A stretch of 64,000 nt of DNA. It comes from Brevibacterium aurantiacum (lineage in GTDB: Bacteria > Actinomycetota > Actinomycetes > Actinomycetales > Brevibacteriaceae). Made by a program: the position numbers and the translations under genes. How positions within the stretch are numbered: position 1 is the stretch's first letter; each line of letters opens with the position of its first letter. Shown piece after piece: positions 61,710 through 64,000 of this stretch. The stretch covers positions 142,167 through 206,166 of the forward strand of contig NZ_FXZB01000003.1 of the NCBI RefSeq assembly GCF_900169065.1. The letters are read 5' to 3'. A model generated the notes under the pieces. The model ran no database searches and had not been told where the DNA came from. It saw only the letters and a program-made list of their open reading frames with translations.

Positions 61710-62087
61710 TCAGACATTCCGCAATTGGACGGGGATCGAACGCCACCGCCAACCAGTCGATGGATCGTTCTCACCGTGCCTGCTCAGGTACGCTTCCACT
61801 TTCTGTCGCGTCTCGTGACTTCCATACTGCACTTCGATGATCGCCCCGGAACACAGTTCCACAGCAACGGCATCTGAATCATCGAACGTTGGAAAGTCGG
61901 CAAGCGAGTCCTCGACGACTCCCCGCGCGGGCACTTCATCGCAGTCGACATGCGAATCTTGGTTGTCATAGAGGACGTCTTGTGCGAGGTCGGACCGGAT
62001 GAAGAGGACAGCGACGAGAACCAACACTGAGCAACCGACGCCGACGGACATGAGAACCCACAGTGCCTTTCGAATGAACTCCGTCAT
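61710..62087 (-). CDS. Small single-span membrane protein encoded with a two-component pair
   Basis: 125 aa. One transmembrane helix (about 8-30, ALWVLMSVGVGCSVLVLVAV) and an outer domain of about 95 residues with Cys in HVDCDEV and ELCSGAII. Not recognised as any named family. The ATG overlaps the response-regulator stop by 4 bp, so it is the third gene of the operon. An accessory sensor or inhibitor of the kinase is an inference. Confidence 0.7.
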   Translation of the reverse strand: MTEFIRKALWVLMSVGVGCSVLVLVAVLFIRSDLAQDVLYDNQDSHVDCDEVPARGVVEDSLADFPTFDDSDAVAVELCSGAIIEVQYGSHETRQKVEAYLSRHGENDPSTGWRWRSIPVQLRNV

Positions 62088-62779
62088 TCCGGAACGTAGA
62101 ACTTATGTTGGATGGCACGGATGACGAGCTGCGCCAGATTCTTCGCATCCAGCTTGATCCGCAGATTCCTGGCGTGGGACTTCACCGTATAGACGGTGAC
62201 AACTTGTCGTTCGGCGATCTCCGAGTAGTCCATCCCCTCACAGATCTGACGCAGCAGGAGCTTCTCGCTCGGAGTCAGAGTCGGCACCGTGCTCGGACTG
62301 TCCGCGGAGATATCGCCGCTGATCATGATGTCCTCCGCCAAGGAACGCAGCAGGGCCGGAGACTCTCCAGCGACTGCCGCTCGCGCGACGCGAACGAGTT
62401 CGGCATCTGTGGCGGACTTGTTCACCGCCGCTATCGCTCCAGCCTCGAGAGCTCGTGTGATGCCCGGCCCGGGCGAAACAGTGGTCAGCACAACGATCGT
62501 CGCCTCCGGGTTGAGACACATGATCTTCCTGGCCGCATCCACTCCGCTCATACCCGGATGCATGTTGACATCCATGAGGACAAGATCCGGGCGATGACGA
62601 TCGAACGCTTCGATTGCGTCCTCACCGGAGTGCTGAGGTTCTAGAACTGTGAACCCTCCGTCGTCGACAAGAGCTGCAGCCACGGCTCTCGTCGTCCACG
62701 AATCGTCGTCGACGATGAGCACGACTATGCGCTCGTCTGCTGGCGAGCTGTCGTTCTCTAACCCGACCGAGCCGCTCAT
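62084..62779 (-). CDS. LuxR/NarL-family response regulator
   Basis: 231 aa. Receiver: acidic DDD (24-26), phospho-acceptor Asp70 in LVLMDVNMHPGMSG, Thr in VLTTVSPG, Lys in AAVNKSATDAEL. The C-terminal LuxR HTH (about 165-225) reads TPSEKLLLRQICEGMDYSEI and TVYTVKSHARNLRIKL. The start overlaps the kinase stop by 4 bp. Targets unknown. Confidence 0.9.
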   Translation of the reverse strand: MSGSVGLENDSSPADERIVVLIVDDDSWTTRAVAAALVDDGGFTVLEPQHSGEDAIEAFDRHRPDLVLMDVNMHPGMSGVDAARKIMCLNPEATIVVLTTVSPGPGITRALEAGAIAAVNKSATDAELVRVARAAVAGESPALLRSLAEDIMISGDISADSPSTVPTLTPSEKLLLRQICEGMDYSEIAERQVVTVYTVKSHARNLRIKLDAKNLAQLVIRAIQHKFYVPE

Positions 62780-63792
62780 ACCCTCTCGCTCTTCGTCGCC
62801 GATTCGTCACGGTCGGCACTCGTTTCGAGAGGCGCTGCGGAGGGCTCCGCCGCGGTGAAATCGTCGCGGGCACAGACTGCGTCGACCTCGTCTCCGTCAC
62901 CCGAGGCGTGAAACCTGAGTGGCTGAACGACTTCGACGACGACGCGCCCCTGGTGAGTCGATCCCGTGGTGCAAGACCCGCCCAAGGCCTGAGCGCGCCG
63001 ACTGAGAGATCGAGGCGGACGCGTCAGCGAGGTCGCAGCCTCATTCTCCGTACGGAATCGCAGGACAGCCGAGTCGTGTTCGCCACGATCCACGTCCACG
63101 GTCAGACTCGATTCGGTTCCCGGCAGGGAGTGTCGGATGACGTTCGTCGCCAGCTCCCGCATAATTGCGGTGAAATGTGCGCCTAGCACCGGGGAGGCAA
63201 ATCGGGGCAGGGTGCCGACATTGAGCGTCAACGACACACCGCCGGCGGCGCAGCCGTTCTCAATGGACGTGGCCAGTGCTTTCGCCTCGGCCTGCAGTCG
63301 AATCCTGATCTGTCGCTCGTCTCCGTCACTGAGTTGTGTGACGAGCTGACGCAGGCGCTTCGACGCCTCGGTGTTGACCAGGGCGAGCTCGGCGAGCTGA
63401 CGGTTTGTGCCGAGATCCCGCGACCCCCTGGCCAATGCCTTGATGATTGCGCCCTCTGTTGCGAGTGAGTTCGAGATTGTGTCGTGCATATCGCTGGTGA
63501 AGCGTGCACGCAATGACTCCACCGCCTGCTGGTGTTCCACGGCGGCGCGCTCCCGGCGTTGGATCTCACGTTGGATCCTCAGTTCGACGAATCCGGCGGC
63601 CAGGCCGATCAGTGAGTACGTGAGCCACCCATATCCGAAGTCGATGAACCCCGCAATGCCGCCGTCGTAGGCCGCCAGCTCGGTGCACGAGATGAGATAG
63701 GCGACCAGTCCCACTGTGCCGACAGCAGAGCCGACCCAACGCCGGTGGCTGAGCAATACAGCAATGGCGAAGATGAGCGCCTCGGGGAACAT
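62776..63792 (-). CDS. NarL-type sensor histidine kinase, 5' end cut by an IS element
   Basis: 338 aa from ATG 63792, but the frame continues upstream with protein-like sequence (about 20-25 codons, ending RFYTLNCEEPN before the Met) until the IS element, so the gene is probably truncated. Three hydrophobic segments remain. H-box DMHDTISNSLATEG (His103) and N-box MRELATNVIRHS (Asn217) are present. The G1-box is not recognisable (TENEAATS at 248-255 where DxGxG is expected), so ATP binding is uncertain. A charged tail of about 35 residues ends the protein. Confidence 0.82.
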   Translation of the reverse strand: MFPEALIFAIAVLLSHRRWVGSAVGTVGLVAYLISCTELAAYDGGIAGFIDFGYGWLTYSLIGLAAGFVELRIQREIQRRERAAVEHQQAVESLRARFTSDMHDTISNSLATEGAIIKALARGSRDLGTNRQLAELALVNTEASKRLRQLVTQLSDGDERQIRIRLQAEAKALATSIENGCAAGGVSLTLNVGTLPRFASPVLGAHFTAIMRELATNVIRHSLPGTESSLTVDVDRGEHDSAVLRFRTENEAATSLTRPPRSLSRRAQALGGSCTTGSTHQGRVVVEVVQPLRFHASGDGDEVDAVCARDDFTAAEPSAAPLETSADRDESATKSERV

Positions 63793-63855
63793 GTTCGGCT
63801 CTTCGCAGTTGAGGGTGTAGAACCGGTGCGCGTCGCTACACAGAAATAGGTCGAG

Positions 63856-64000
63856 GCCTTTCGAAGATGGAAGTTCCTACACAAACCATCCGAAAGACCT
63901 CGACGTGCACCACCTTACGTTCTCCACCCCTGACCTCACCACGTTCTGCCACCTCGACACACTCGGCCTGCACTGCACGGGCCAACACGTCACCGATTCA
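63856..64000 (+). mobile_element. ISL3-like insertion sequence, left end (continues beyond window)
   Basis: Sequence changes from kinase-coding to IS near 63856, where a terminal-repeat-like GGCCTTTCGAAG begins; a related inverted GAAAGACC lies at 63892-63900. A transposase gene starts at 63905. The far end and any target duplication lie outside the window. Confidence 0.7.
63905..64000 (+). CDS. ISL3-family transposase, N-terminal fragment at window edge
   Basis: GTG 63905 opens a frame to the edge, beginning MHHLTFSTPDLTTFCHLDTL, which resembles the N-terminus of ISL3 transposases (with the Cys/His residues of their zinc-binding region just starting). Only 32 codons are visible. Confidence 0.65.
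   Translation, partial: MHHLTFSTPDLTTFCHLDTLGLHCTGQHVTDS

Noticed and set aside
1..64000. tRNA, rRNA or CRISPR arrays
   Set aside because: No cloverleaf-like segment with a TTCRANNC arm, no rRNA blocks and no evenly spaced identical repeats with unique spacers were seen.

Overview
The window is high-GC actinobacterial chromosome, most likely a Brevibacterium-like member of the Micrococcales. The evidence is mycothiol genes (mshA, a mycothiol-dependent formaldehyde dehydrogenase), CarD, a SenX3/RegX3-type two-component pair, otsAB, the NSS-type methionine/alanine importer MetP with its tiny partner MetS, and a DUF222/HNH protein. The genus is inferred from gene content, not from a marker gene.

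Layout. 1-1826: left-truncated Ser/Thr kinase. 1892-4368: otsA-otsB trehalose operon. 4414-6551: two overlapping LacI-type regulators. 6824-8803: an ABC ATPase with altered catalytic loops, followed 3 bp later by a kinase-like DUF4032 protein. 8975-11440: an SDR dehydrogenase and an amino-acid permease. 11540-24225 carries the conserved actinobacterial block rlmB-cysS-//-ispF-ispD-carD-lpqE, split by about 6.5 kb holding metP-metS, mscR with an MBL hydrolase, an amino-acid permease and a ketopantoate-reductase-like gene. 23542-33428 carries a second conserved block, regX3-senX3-phoU-//-gpmA-//-ybjN-mshA, interleaved with transporters. 33438-42041: housekeeping genes (hydrolase, DUF2516, azlCD with an XRE-cupin regulator, a FUSC exporter, aminopeptidase N, an NlpC/P60 hydrolase). 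42404-47378: accessory genes (LLM oxidoreductase, HNH protein, an AT-rich non-coding stretch, a thioredoxin-reductase-like flavoprotein whose 5' end looks frameshifted).

47398-61640 is one long co-directional minus-strand run: universal stress protein, permease, class-I amidotransferase, M19 dipeptidase, DUF819 permease, DUF3870, cytosolic beta-lactamase-like serine hydrolase, S66 LD-carboxypeptidase, a relic of an oligopeptide ABC ATPase, a TRAP permease with a TAXI binding protein, a frameshifted PLP-dependent decarboxylase and a PucR regulator. My reading is a peptide or muropeptide scavenging island whose original ABC importer was lost and which now sits beside a TRAP importer. The right end has a three-gene two-component operon whose kinase gene is cut at its 5' end by an ISL3-like element running off the window.

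The strongest leads are the degenerate ABC ATPase/DUF4032 pair; an over-represented motif related to CGCCGAGGTGG in several reading frames and in intergenic DNA; an ispD gene with no ordinary start codon that appears to begin at CTG overlapping the carD stop; two frameshifts at homopolymers; a long palindrome inside the S66 gene; and the peptide island with its ABC relic. No tRNA, rRNA or CRISPR array was recognised.
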